From: Nectonema munidae
Lineage: Eukaryota > Nematomorpha > Nectonematoida > Nectonematidae
DNA length: 64,000 nt
Direction: 5' to 3'
NCBI GenBank assembly: GCA_030549495.1
Contig: JAUIRK010000511.1
Span: 1,028,001-1,092,000 of the forward strand
A program made the position numbers and the translations under genes. The notes under the pieces are model-generated. The model ran no database searches and had not been told where the DNA came from. It saw only the letters and a program-made list of their open reading frames with translations. Of this stretch, positions 33,101 through 43,467 are shown piece by piece. The stretch's first letter is position 1. Each line of letters starts with the position of its first letter.

Positions 33101-36100
33101 AGTAGTGAGATCGAGGGTGAATAGGAATTCTTGGTATATTCTTACAAAATATACCAGTTTTGTTTGTTTATCATAGGACAAAGGTCGAAAATAATTTTTA
33201 GCTGCGCAACATTGAAAATAAGTAAGGATTAGCGTTCCCGCAAATAAAACTCCGTGGATGGAAATTAAAGGAGTGGGAATGGCATACTGATGATTATATT
33301 CTCGCATTCTATGGACTTGATAAAAAAAAATCCACGCTACACACCACTCCCTTTGAGATGTAAGTATTTTAGTGCATGAGTGTCTAATGTCAATATGTAT
33401 CTATTCCTATGTATGTATGAAGGTATTACTATGTTTGCAGTACAGTGCAGATGTTTTCTCCGCCACACCTCATATTTTTTTCCTTTACAATCTTTTGATC
33501 ATTGCAATTAAATTATTATTTGTATATTTTATCTATTAAAAATTCCGCGCAAAGTTTTCGACCACTTGTTGATTTTTCAAGTAAAACATTTTATAAATTC
33601 ATCTTTTTTTGACGTCTTTTTTGGCTGATATGCCTAAATGATCTCTAGAATTGAGAACTAAAAACAAAAATGAAAGAGCTCTGTTTCAAAATGATTTAAT
33701 ATATCTAGTAGTAATATTTCTCAAATTTTATCAAAATATAAAAGTACAGGAACTGTAGCCAACAGACCCAAAAGCGATCGCCCTCAAAAATTATTGATAA
33801 GAGATATTCAAAAATTAGTGAGAATGTCAAAGATTAATCTTAATTTTTCTGCAAGGCAGAAAATAATTCATCAATTTCAATTGTTACAGTAAAGTGGATC
33901 CTTCGGAAAAATAATTTGGGTGGGTGTTTAGCAGCCAAAAACCCAACTTTGAAAAAAGTTCAATTAAAAGTAAAGATTTGAGTGTGATAACCGGAAAATT
34001 TTATGGAGTGTGTATGATTGCCAGAATGTAATTTTTAGTGATGAAACAAAGATTGAGCTTCATTCTAATTCACGGCCATGTGTTAGAGCGCCTAACTAGA
34101 GGAATGCGAATTGATAAAGGTTATAGCGTAAAAAAGTTCAAAATACGAAAGAAAAAGTTTTATGCTTTTTGGGATTTATGAAAAGTGATGGTGGAAAAAA
34201 AGTTGTTAAAATTGATGCAACACTCACTAGTATAGCTACGAGTTAATTAAAACGAATTTACTCGATAATATAAATATATATTAGTGATATATTTCAACAC
34301 GATGGCGCTCCTTGCTATATGTCTTGTCTGACTCGGCAATTTTTAAATAAAATTCCGTGAGTCTTCTAAAAAAAATTGGCTACCTCAAAGCCCTGATCCG
34401 CCCTTATGTTTCTTATGTAATTTATTATTTTGTGTAAAATAAGTAAACTAAAATATTTATTGAAAAATAACTCAACCAGTTTTTAAAAAATCTTCTATGT
34501 TAATAAAAGATTAATTTTAAGGTTAATAAAATATGTTAATATAAGATACCTGTTTGCCCATATGAGGCAAACATGGGTCTGTGAGACCCGCTGGATTTTT
34601 AAAGTTACAATTTTCTGATACAAATTGTAAATTTAGTCTTGAAACAATATTTATTTGAATTAATTCTTGTTTACAATACTTATTTAATAGTAAAAATTTT
34701 TTTAGAAACAGTCGCAAAAAAACTATTAGCTATACGTTGTTGGAAAACATGGGTCCAATAAACCCATATGTTATATAAAACACTACCTCAATTTTAGACT
34801 GAAAGAAATGAAATAATTCTTAATTTCAAGCAATTTTCAAAAATAAATTTATTTCTGATTCATTCACTTGATTTAAATTACTATTTTTTTAAATTGTAAA
34901 GATTTTTTAAAAACTTTTTGAGTTATTTTTCAATAAATATTTTAGTTTACTTTTTTTACACAAAATAAAATGTCTAAAAAGTCAGAAAATATTTTTGCAC
35001 TATCTCAAAGTTCAGATGCCGAATTATTTGATAGCTGTAGTTTGAGCGAAGTTTCCATTTTTCTCTCAGATAATAATTCTTTGTTTAGCGTTTTCTTTAA
35101 GTCCATTTAAACAAAGTGGCAGATTTTTACGCTTCGACGATGCAAGGTTAAGAAATGGGAAAAAGGTAAAAGACAAATTAACTTTTTTCCATATGCGATA
35201 TATTCAATTTGTTAAATAAAACTTACAAAAATACAACACTTCAAGTGAGTTTTTGACTGTTGATGAACAGTTGATTCCATTTAGAGGAAGGTGTAGTTTT
35301 AAACAATATTTAACCTCCTAAACAAGATAAATATAGCATAAAGATATTTTGGATTACTGATTCCAAAAGATTTTATCCTTGTCAAAAGGCATTCCTTATA
35401 CAGGTAAAAAAAATCCAAACAAATTTGACACATATTATTGTTAAGGATCTAGCACAGCCTTTTTTTCTCAGGTAGAAATCTAACTTATGATAACTTTTTT
35501 ACAAGTTTCAAACTTGGTCAAGAGCTACTGTAAAATGGATTAACAAGTGTTGGCATTGTAAGAAAAAATAGGTCTTTTATTCCATTCATTCTTAGAAATA
35601 AAAAGCATAGTCTGAATAGTTCTTTGTTTTGCTTTCAAAAAGATGCGACAATTGTTTCGTATGTTGCCAAAAAGAACAGAGAGGTAATCCTCCTTTCTAC
35701 CATGCATTCTAACGATGATATACGTGATGAAAAAAACAAACTGCAAATTATTTTATCTTACAATGCTACCAAATCTGGAGTAGATACAATGGATCAACTC
35801 TTACATTGTTATACTTGTTCAGATCAAGTTTACCTCAAATTCCAAAGTCAGTCAAAAGAGCTTTAGAAGTAGCTGGCATAAAAGATTCTTCAAACAGTTT
35901 CTTGGTTCCGTGTAATTTGGATAAAAAGAAAAGATGTCACATTTGTCCTTCCTCCAAAGACAGAAAGCAAAAGCAAGCCTGTACTGAATGGTATAAAAAT
36001 GTTTGCAGAGAGCATTCAGAAAAAAAAATTATTTGCGCAGAATGTTAAAAAAATAAATAAATATTTTTTTTAATATTATTTTTTCACGATAACTAATATA

Positions 36101-39100
36101 ATATGAATATTAACACTATAAAATTGAAAACAATCAGATTTATAAAATATATTAAAATGACTGTGGATATCCGGTTCTGTTGGACCTATGTATACTTATA
36201 TAGAGATAATATAAAAGAACAAATGTGGATTTAGCCAAAAAGAAAAGTTCATCTAAGGAACCCGAGAAGCCTTGAAGAATTATGGAAATATTCAAAGCAG
36301 GAATGCGAATTGAATCCAGATCAATATATAAAGAATCTATATAGCTCTCTTCCAGAAGTGATTCAATTATTCTTGCTAAAGGAAATCAGAAAAGAAGGTA
36401 TTAATATTATCAAATTAAATATTTTATATGAAAAAAAAATAAATTTTGATTTTTTAAATTTTATTTTTTAATGAAAACAAATGCCCGAAAACTTTGATGG
36501 TATTTATAATGAATAAATAAACTAACAAGTGTTTTAATGATATAAAATTGGAAAAATTCTAAATTATTGGTGGAGCAAAAGGCCAAAATTTTAAAACGCA
36601 AAATTTTACACATGAAGGCCCATTTAGGAATTGGTTGACCACTTGTCAATCATTATGGAATTTGAGGAATAAATTTGAATAGTAAAAATCAGCGGTAGAT
36701 GTAAATTCATTCATATGGATATACTCTACTTTATTTTCTTTAGCTGCTGTGTTGATCTGCAAGATGAGCTTAATCTCCTTCTTGGGACTTTGTAAAGGTG
36801 GTGGCCAGCGTGAAAAGTAAACTGTAAAGATACCATAACCAATGTTCACTAAAAATTCTTGAGCGCGCCCATATTCACATTTACTCAAAAATTGTTTGAA
36901 TGCTGTAAATTGCTTACGTATTGAATGATATTGGACACCGAGCCCCAGAACACTTCTTCAATATTTTCCCCACCATCAACCATACCTTGATAGCCCTAAG
37001 CAAAGAAAAGAAGTAAAAAATCTAAAACCCCTAAGAAAGGATTTTAAAAAAAGTTATAATCAACTCACTCACCTCTCTTATGACGAAAACATGACAGCCA
37101 GTGTACAAGGCCATTCGGACAACGGCTCTAACAGCCGCATTCATTCCTAAAAATACAAAAATCCATTAGCTTCATTTTTAACACCTAAGTGAAGCGAAGC
37201 TCAAGGGTGAGTTTTCAAGTTCAAGGTGCGCTGGCTTTCATACTCAAGGGTTTGGGGTTCGAGACGGTAATGGGTAATGGCCCAAATTTTCCAACAAAAA
37301 GGCTCATCACTCCTAGTATAATGTTTACAGCTTCTTTGAATTAAAAATTGTGTTCGAGAAAGTTCACGTATAATGTTTCTAATGCCACACTCAGGTATGA
37401 TACACAACACAGACATGGATAATGCATAGAGGCAACCCGAAAATTATCTGCATTCACAAAATTGTATCGCAATTCCAAAATTAAATTAAGATCCAAATGA
37501 CGCGCACCCACGTGTTTTACAAAAATGTTGCTGAAAATTAATTCCTAATTATTATTGTTTTTGATTCTACGTTTAAGTGCTAAACAACTAGATATTGGTG
37601 TTTCAGCAATTTTGGTATCAACCAATATAATGTCATTTTGGATAATATACTTTTCAGAACTTTAAACTTTTTCACATTGTTTTACAAACAGACACAACGT
37701 TTTTAAATTTTGTTTACATTTTATAATAATAATAATAATAATAATAGCATAAAAATCTAAAATCTATTTCAGTTTTATCATAAAAAGGAAATTTTAGCTC
37801 AAATCATTTCAGATTTTATATGGCTGGTATAAGTAATGTTCTAAATGCGTGTACAAAGTTTCTTTGAAAAATTTCATTTAAATTCATATACATTTGGGTT
37901 AAGGCAGATTTATAAATATTCAAAGTGTATCTTCTTTTTATATTTAGCGCCAGAGAACACTTAAATAATACTATTTTAAATAAACATTGCGAATTTGGTA
38001 ACGCTAAATATTTCTCTAAGAAATAGAAATGTATAAAGATAATCGATAACTTCAGCGTGTATTTTAGCAAATTACAAACTTGTATTTTGATAGATAGAAA
38101 CAAATTTTTCAATTAAAACATAAAATTTCGATAGCATTATAACGATTTTGCATAACATAAATAGAGCTTGGTGGCATTGAAATTTCGTTTTTATAATGAC
38201 TTCTCAAATTTACGACACCGACAGAATATTTTCACGTGTGTTTATATTGCAGAAAATAAAGCAGCTTGTAGCAATCTCAACCAAATGTATATGCTATTAA
38301 TTTATTGACTATGCAAGATGTTATGATCTATCACTTTCTACTATTGAGAAAATAACGACTTTGCACAAACACACACAGACACATTTTTCATCATCATTTC
38401 ATTTCTCCTGACAACGTTTAGGTTCGCTTATTAGTGATGGATGAGTTAGAAACTTGTGAAGTGAAACATTGACCAATAAAAGATTATGCGGTTGCAATAC
38501 ATCTTCCTCTTTTTCCTAGAACCTACACAAAAGGCCATAACAGATATTGCTTCAAATTTTTTAAATTATCTAGCTTTTCCAAATTTTTATCATTTATAAA
38601 AAGCATGACTTTATCAATTTACTGCTGATTTTTAAAAATATTTGTATACCCTTGTTTTATCTAATTTAAATCTTATTTTATTCTTAGAAAACTTAAAATT
38701 ATCAACTAAAGAGCTTTTTAACTAAAGAAAATAAAACAGAATATAAGGTTTTTAATATCTATCATCTATAGACAACGCTTATAGGTCTAACAAGTCTGAA
38801 AACACTGTCATAAAAAAAGCTAGTAATTAAAAGTTTCATGGTCATTTAACTCGAAGTAGTAATTATTTCCATAAATCTAGTTTTTCAATAAATTATTACT
38901 GCGGTAAAACTGTCATTAAAATAATTTATGGGTCGTAAAAATATTTTAAATTATAATCTTAATAAATTAAGAATTTGGAATATTCCTATGCTTAAATATG
39001 CAGATATATTTTACTCATATACAACGCGTTTTTATGGAATTTAGATGTCTAAATAAAAGTGTTCAAGTATGGATATTGTGAAATCCCTTTATGATAAGCT

Positions 39101-40169
39101 ATCTATATTTGATACTTTAATCTGACAAAATTTGATTCCAAGATTTTATAATGTAATATTCATTAACCACCAAAACTAATTAATTATTAACAATTGTTGC
39201 AGTAAACTCGAAAAAGTACGCATGCTTTTTACTGTTAAATTCGTTGATTTTAGGTAGCGGTCTAAAGGCATACAGTAAAAAAAATTAATTTGACCAGAGT
39301 AATAAAATGCTATAAACGATGAAGATGAGAGTAAACAAAAATTTAAAACAAGTTTTTTAACTTCTTCATATTGAAGTATAATTGCCCTGTATTGGTACGT
39401 ATGCTTGTATGGCACTTCCACATAGTTGGTAAATCCCAAATGGAATGTAATAACATAATCGATATTTTATTCAATACTTGATGTAGATTTGTATAATGTA
39501 TTCAATCATTGAAATAATTTTAAAAAATTGAAATTTCTAATTTATTACAATTTTTGTTTTTGATATAAGAAAAAAATTTTCTCAGGACTTTTTTAACAAA
39601 TAAAATGTCAGATATTTCCGTGAAAAAAAAGTTTTTATTAAATTTAATGAAGAAAAATATGTCTTAAATTTCAAAGTTCCTAGAAGCAAAAGGTGGCACA
39701 AATTGTCTTGTTCAAAAATGAAAAGTATATCCTAGTATGTGTATGTCGATTTTTTGGTCTATATATAGCTGAAAACAATGAAAAGGAAGAAAAAAATCTT
39801 TTCCTAAGAAGGTGGTACAAAAGGCATTATCTAATTTCATGCTGAAAAATTATAATAATTGGTACAAAGGCGATTTAAAAAATTTTTCTCTCATGGTTGG
39901 CAAAAATATTTGTGTCTTAAGGGGTTTAAATATGCATAATTTTGTTTGTAACCAGTAGATAATTATGCACTAACAGTTAAAAATAAGAAAACGATTGAAT
40001 GAATAAAGAAAGAACATAAATGCATTTAAAAAAAACCTTGAGCGTCGCCACCACTAGTGAAAACTGCAATGGTATTGCCTAAATAACAATTTTTAGTAAC
40101 TTTTGAACTTTCTAAAGATCCAGTTAATGCATCCACAGATGATTCAGTTCGAGGTCTTGAAATTGACAT
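10330..40169 (-). CDS. PFK: ATP-dependent 6-phosphofructokinase, complete, 18 exons
   Basis: Phosphorylates fructose 6-phosphate to the 1,6-bisphosphate, the committed step of glycolysis, in the cytosol. Exons, 5' to 3' on the minus strand: 40169-40037, 37146-37073, 36995-36918, 32734-32545, 32346-32181, 30732-30688, 30627-30519, 29463-29368, 26400-26308, 24678-24482, 24333-24267, 19394-19242, 18245-18175, 17101-17014, 15718-15555, 14112-13980, 13446-13218, 10607-10330. They sum to 2364 bases (787 residues plus TAA); every junction is in phase and GT-AG. Length matches animal PFKs (about 780). N-half: TSGGDAQG (38-45), GGDG (133-136), SIDND with the expected catalytic Asp182, MGRHCG (224-229), GHVQRGG. 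C-half: [12 protein letters not shown] (517-520), [24 protein letters not shown]; its SNN in place of the Asp motif fits the non-catalytic allosteric half of fused animal enzymes. The introns are filled with dead transposons. Exons 14 and 15 are duplicated in inverted orientation at 41-43 kb. Confidence 0.96.
11700..11900 (-). mobile_element. Tigger/pogo transposase N-terminal relic
   Basis: The minus-strand frame encodes a CENP-B-type helix-turn-helix segment ([16 protein letters not shown], then [10 protein letters not shown] and KTQKFAFEL), typical of the second DNA-binding domain of Tigger/jerky-like transposases. Nothing of the DDE domain follows and the frame ends soon, so it is a fragment lying in the last PFK intron, in the sense orientation of PFK. 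Confidence 0.65.
14531..17157 (-). repeat. Inverted duplication arm A (PFK exons 14-15 region)
   Basis: The reverse complement of this segment recurs at 41027-43270 with about 98% identity in the exons. It includes PFK exons 14 and 15, intron 14 and the neighbouring intron flanks. The left limit is a TTAATTAATTAA run and the right limit is about 55 bases upstream of exon 14. Arm A is longer by about 438 bp (16434-16871), a segment bounded by a direct repeat and absent from arm B. Confidence 0.9.
16426..16879. mobile_element. Presence/absence segment inside duplication arm A
   Basis: Arm B of the duplication lacks about 438 bp that are present here. The segment is flanked by a direct repeat (ATAAAAAT exact, extending to 15 of 16 with GATTCT) at 16426-16441 and 16864-16879. 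Either an element inserted in arm A with a target duplication, or arm B lost the segment between direct repeats. I see no terminal inverted repeats or poly(A). It contains a 43-codon minus-strand exon-like frame (16590-16459: TATTAG acceptor, stop TAA) that I do not recognise. Confidence 0.55.
18065..18168. repeat. (GT)n microsatellite next to PFK exon 13 donor
   Basis: About 50 GT dinucleotides with one interruption (GTAT). On the PFK sense strand it reads (CA)n and starts about seven bases after the exon 13 splice donor (AACAG|GTACTTACAC). Intronic CA repeats near donors are known in vertebrates to bind hnRNP L and modulate splicing; a similar effect here is inference. Confidence 0.95.
20900..21510 (+). 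mobile_element. Tigger/pogo transposase DDE-domain relic
   Basis: The plus-strand translation shows [17 protein letters not shown], then [30 protein letters not shown], and after stops [18 protein letters not shown]. These are the ordered landmarks of the Tigger/jerky DDE domain (NADETG, then [14 protein letters not shown]). Several stops and a missing LLLDNCPAH block show it is dead. It sits antisense in PFK intron 11. Confidence 0.8.
21640..21920 (+). mobile_element. hAT transposase C-terminal dimerisation relic
   Basis: The plus strand encodes [20 protein letters not shown], the conserved dimerisation motif ([19 protein letters not shown]) of hAT transposases. After a stop comes a degraded continuation including [20 protein letters not shown]. 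Only the C-terminus is recognisable, in PFK intron 11 directly after the Tigger relic, so the two form a small transposon graveyard. Confidence 0.75.
22000..24260. other. PFK intron 11 remainder
   Basis: AT-rich intron sequence. Short broken frames occur (for example plus strand near 22540-22640), with codon-like texture but no family I can name. I see no RNA gene here. Confidence 0.45.
24770..25106 (-). mobile_element. Possible hAT-type non-autonomous element end
   Basis: Read on the minus strand, the segment starts CAGTGTTCCCCAGCGTGG and continues with a GGTCCA/TGGACC palindrome. This resembles the termini of hAT (Charlie-like) non-autonomous elements. I could not find the partner terminus or a clear 8-bp target duplication, so the boundaries are approximate. 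It lies in PFK intron 9. Confidence 0.4.
27200..27517 (+). mobile_element. LINE reverse-transcriptase C-terminal relic
   Basis: The plus-strand frame (through the stop at 27515-27517) encodes [14 protein letters not shown], then [20 protein letters not shown] and [17 protein letters not shown]. This is the C-x2-C-like/H-x3-H/C tail of Jockey/CR1/RTE-like reverse-transcriptase proteins (C.....T..HLF.C, followed by LW..P..V..LL). It lies antisense in PFK intron 8. Confidence 0.65.
27900..28970 (+). other. GC-richer unidentified block in PFK intron 8
   Basis: This stretch is clearly less AT-rich than the surrounding intron and contains many short coding-like pieces: a broken plus-strand frame from about 28000 (including [14 protein letters not shown]), and an 85-codon frame at 28624-28881. 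I recognise no family. A degraded retrotransposon or captured gene fragment is likely; it is not part of PFK, whose exons 8 and 9 join correctly across it. Confidence 0.45.
30882..30894. repeat. Poly(C) tract of 13
   Basis: Thirteen consecutive C on the plus strand in PFK intron 5, followed shortly by an (AT)n tract at about 30906-30919. The tract length is likely to be error-prone in the assembly. Confidence 0.9.
33690..34400 (+). mobile_element. Tc1/mariner transposase relic
   Basis: The plus strand gives [21 protein letters not shown]-like linker and later [16 protein letters not shown] and [19 protein letters not shown]. These match the Tc1 order: HTH end with GRP-like hook, FSDE (second catalytic Asp) and FQQDNAPxH (third block). 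Frames are broken by many stops, so it is dead. It sits antisense in PFK intron 3. Confidence 0.8.
34540..36200 (+). mobile_element. piggyBac-like transposon relic
   Basis: From ATG 34971 the plus strand encodes a piggyBac-like N-terminus ([16 protein letters not shown]). Later comes [20 protein letters not shown], then [36 protein letters not shown], and a Cys-rich C-terminus ([10 protein letters not shown]...C...H...CAEC, 35936-36046). These are the DDE_Tnp_1_7 landmarks and the C-terminal zinc-binding domain. Parts between (VTTDNFFTS region) are degraded or deleted. Subterminal sequences about 34575-34605 and 36170-36195 are imperfect inverted matches (CATGGGTC...CCG), suggesting element ends near 34540 and 36200. 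It lies in PFK intron 3. Confidence 0.8.
37147..40036 (-). other. PFK intron 1
   Basis: A 2.9-kb AT-rich intron. It holds an (AAT)n tract at about 37724-37746 and, at about 37230-37275, a short tRNA-T-arm-like stretch (GGGGTTCGAGAC). No coding sequence recognised. Confidence 0.55.
40037..40169 (-). CDS. PFK: PFK first coding exon and start codon
   Basis: The exon gives 44 codons plus one base, from ATG at 40169-40167 to a CAAG|GTTTTT donor. An in-frame TAA lies 18 bases upstream of the ATG, so the start is well supported. A 30-residue Ser/Thr-rich leader precedes the conserved nucleotide-binding start ([14 protein letters not shown]). The donor has no consensus A/G-A-G after GT and is followed by a T run, so splicing here may be weak. 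The split glycine codon (G|GA) joins perfectly to exon 2 at 37146. Confidence 0.88.
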
Positions 40170-40289
40170 TATAATGACTTCTATTTAACCTTCAAATAAA
40201 AATGAAAAAAATCCCATCAATGAATTGAGCCAAAAATAGAATAAAAATTCCAATTTAAAAAAAATAAAATTATAATTTCCAATACTAGT

Positions 40290-40911
40290 CGTTATTTTTT
40301 ATTAAGAATGAATAGCCCAAAAATTTTTATTTTGAAGTCTGAAATTGAAAAATGTATTCCTAAAGGTAAAAAAATCCAGTCATTGATAAAATTGTTTATA
40401 AATATGATAATAAATGATAAATTTATAATAATCGTAGTATATTTCACTATATATGTCGTATATGTGGAATAAAAAAATTCAGCAAATGTAAATGACGATT
40501 GCGGTGATTTTGCAACATCTCTACTACAACAAATATTTTTTTGAGATTCTTTTGTTTCTTTCATCTCTTTCAGAGAGCTTGATATTAACCTCAAATATTC
40601 AACATGTTTATCAAAATTTGTTTTCAATGAGTAAATAACTTTATTTTGGTCATCTAATTGAGGTTTAAACTCATTTACTACATTTGATTAGCAATTAACT
40701 AATTAGATTTTTCTTTTTCTCTTATTTCTGAATCACGACACTTTTGACAATGCCATTTTATCCCTTCGTTATTATATTTATCGAGAATTTTGAATAAGGA
40801 CGGATCAAATTTTTGGCAATTATAACATAACCACTTTTCACAGCAATCGCACTTCAGAAGACGAGACGATCTTACTTGACAACTCTCACATTCCCAGCTC
40901 TCATTCTCCAT
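40290..40911 (-). mobile_element. LINE ORF1-like fragment with PHD-type finger
   Basis: Minus-strand frame 40911-40699 encodes a 70-residue Cys-rich protein with C8-x2-C11, C21-x2-C24, C29-x2-C32 and W53-H-C55-x2-C58, a PHD-finger-like spacing. It is followed by a charged segment (40627-40292) with EYLRLISSSLKEMKETKES, coiled-coil-like. A PHD finger followed by a coiled coil is the architecture of ORF1 proteins in CR1-like and related LINEs, so a retrotransposon fragment is the best reading; a small host PHD protein is the alternative. It lies only about 120 bases upstream of the PFK start codon, on the same strand. Confidence 0.55.
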
Positions 40912-41078
40912 GCATAAAATTGAAAAATAAAAGAGAAAATTATTACTACATTATTTGTCAGAAGATAATTGAGGCTTGTTGGTATTGAACTTTACAAACA
41001 ACAATCTTTATTAACAATCTACAATTAAATTGTAGTGGATATTTACGAATAATGAATTTCTTTTTGTTGTATATTCAG

Positions 41079-41166
41079 AAAATTGCTGGAAGGTAGAGAA
41101 AAGGAAGTTGCTGCGAGTATAAAAGAATTTGGAATCCTAGGTCTCTTCATCGTTGGAGGATTTGAG
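41079..41166 (+). pseudogene. Orphan copy of PFK exon 14
   Basis: All 88 bases align with exon 14 at two differences (one silent, one changing Gln to Leu in FGIQGL). The TTCAG acceptor and GAG|GTAGGT donor are intact. Without exons 1-13 upstream on this strand it cannot make PFK, so I call it a pseudogene fragment. Confidence 0.9.
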
Positions 41167-42064
41167 GTAGGTCGCACAACGTTTCATTTGACTTCGATTT
41201 TGCATCCTACATTTTCTCCACATTTAATTCAACATTGTTTAGAAATTTGAGAAAAGCACTCCTTATAAAGGGTTGGTAGGTCTCACGATATCTTCAATTC
41301 TTAATAGAATCAATTTTTATGTCAACTTTTTTACAAATAAAGACAATTTTCTTTTTGATTTGTTTGACATTTGAATTTTGAGTTAGCATTTAAGTGAAAC
41401 AGATGTGACAATTATTTAAAATCACTCATTTTTTTTTGAAGTGTTTTTATTGGTTGAGTTTTGAATTTCATTTTTGGTATTTATCTGCACTAATAAGTTC
41501 AATTCATCAGATTGTCATTTATAATTGATTTTTTTCCTTTTCACTTATTAATTTTCATAAAGTCCATATGTCTTCCATAAAACATGTACATCTTGCTCTT
41601 CAGCAAATAACGGAAGTCTTTAAAAACATAATAATTCATTTTGTTCAAATGTAAACTTATTAAAGTCACAAATTGAAAAATAAAAAAGTAAATAATCCAA
41701 TTTTGAATGACTTTGTGACGCCAGAATAAAAACTTCTGTTAAATTTTTCATATTTTTAACTAAATATTTAAAATCGCTAAAAAAATATTCCAAAAAAGTA
41801 AATTTCTCTATAAAAAGTATTTTACTTCTGTATGCCAAAGAAATTTATTTAGTTCAAAACAAAAAGAGAATTTATATGTTCGTATGGGAAAAAATCCTAC
41901 ATATCCTATTGTAAGATGCTGAAATAATGAAGTTAAAAATAAGAAAATGTGTAATAGATAATGTGTAGGGAGGAAGATAGATCCAAAAAAAACCCATGAG
42001 GATTATATGGATAAAATTAACATATGTTCCATGCGCGGTATATTGGTCATGCCAAAATTTTTAG

Positions 42065-42228
42065 GCCTTTGTGACCGGCTACCAGTTTGAAGAGCAGCGC
42101 CAGAATTTTGATGAATTTAAAATTCCGATAATAATTGCTCCAGCAACCATTTCCAATAATATTCCGGGCACGGAATTTTCAATTGGTAGCAATACTGCTC
42201 TCAATGAAATCACTCAAATTTTGGATAG
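42065..42228 (+). pseudogene. Orphan copy of PFK exon 15
   Basis: All 164 bases align with exon 15 at two differences (one silent, one changing Asp to Asn in SIGSDTALN). The TTTTAG acceptor and GATAG|GTATGA donor are intact. The intron from copy 14' to 15' is about 900 bp, against 1295 bp in the gene, because of the missing segment. Confidence 0.9.
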
Positions 42229-43270
42229 GTATGATATTTTTGCTCCTAACTTGCATCAAATATGCGAACTCATCATCGCTATTTATCACCATTTGTGTAC
42301 ATATACGGAGGAGTGTTTTGTGGCCGGAACCCCCAATTGTGGCAGTCCACTTCGCACTACGAGATTATCTTTCAAATGCATTGAGAGTTTGAATTAGCCA
42401 ACATTTTATCATATAGAAGATAAGAAAATATATCTATCAGACTATCAATATATTGGATGTCACTTCGCTACTAGGCTGTGTTGATTCGCAGTAAAGGGAG
42501 TTTCTAACTGCATTCAACTGATGAGACCCAAAAAGTTTGAAACCGGTCGTCTTGGATTTGTTAGACATGTATGATAACGCCAATCGAATTTGCTAACTGC
42601 TTGCAATTAAACCCCAGCACATATACCTTATATATATAACGCTATGCAAGCACCCAATCATTCAATCAGATAGGAAATATTATAGATTTTTTTACAAGTC
42701 TTGGACTAGTGTGTATTCGGTTCAGCCAAAGTTATACACTTTAAAGAAAAGGAGTGGGCTTAAAAGGTATATGAAAATTCACTCGAATAGGAAAGCAGAC
42801 TTATTAGTTTGAGGAGGAAAAATTTTGGACGTCTAATTTTCTGCTTTTCCTGTTCACTGTTATTTTGTATCCTTAAAGCAGGTGTTTTTCGTTTTTTGGG
42901 ACACTTTTTTTTTGGAGTACTCCCATTCTCATTCCAAGCAACTAAACATTGGGCTATATAATATTCAAAACTTAATGCATTCAATACCGACTTCGACTAG
43001 AGAAGGCGGAGGCCACTGCATATGCTTTGCAAGAGCTTTGCTCAATTTGACCGTTAAGTTCAATTTCCTCAAGTAAGATGCCAAGACCTCTGTGGTTTAG
43101 AATTCCTAATTGAAATGAATTTCTCACATTTTTCATATCTTTGATCAAAATGACTAAATTTAGGTATGGAACTTTTTAACAAAAAGAAAAAATTAAATAT
43201 ACGTGACTTTGCCGTGCGATCAAATTGGCCTTGTAAAAATTTAGTTGGTGTTACTTAATTAATTAATTAA

Positions 43271-43467
43271 TCGAAAAATGTTCAAATCAAAAAATATTTA
43301 TTTTTTTTAAATATATCGTTGGCTCCCCTTACTTTTAAAATTGAAAGATAAACCTAGTCTTTAATAATTAATTTTTATCCAATTATGCACAGACGAAACT
43401 AAAAGTAAGGGGAGCCAACGATATATTTAAAAAAAAATAAATATTTTTTGATTTGAACATTTTTCGA
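43271..43467. mobile_element. MITE with 67-bp terminal inverted repeats
   Basis: The left arm (43271-43337, beginning TCGAAAAATGTTCAAATC) and right arm (43400-43467) are almost perfect reverse complements, differing by one base in an A/T run, around a spacer of about 62 bp. Each arm contains GTTGGCTCCCCTTACTTTTA. No target duplication is clear. The left end coincides with the end of duplication arm B. Confidence 0.85.

Larger units (their letters stand above)
41027..43270 (+). repeat. Inverted duplication arm B (orphan PFK exons 14'-15')
   Basis: Reverse-complement copy of 14531-17157, lacking the 438-bp segment described there. It lies upstream of PFK on the opposite strand. Homology ends on the right at the TTAATTAATTAATTAA run, immediately followed by a MITE at 43271. 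Confidence 0.92.

Noticed and set aside
41079-42228. Exons 14'/15' as mutually exclusive alternative PFK exons
   Set aside because: They lie on the opposite strand and upstream of the first PFK exon, so cis-splicing into PFK is impossible without inversion.
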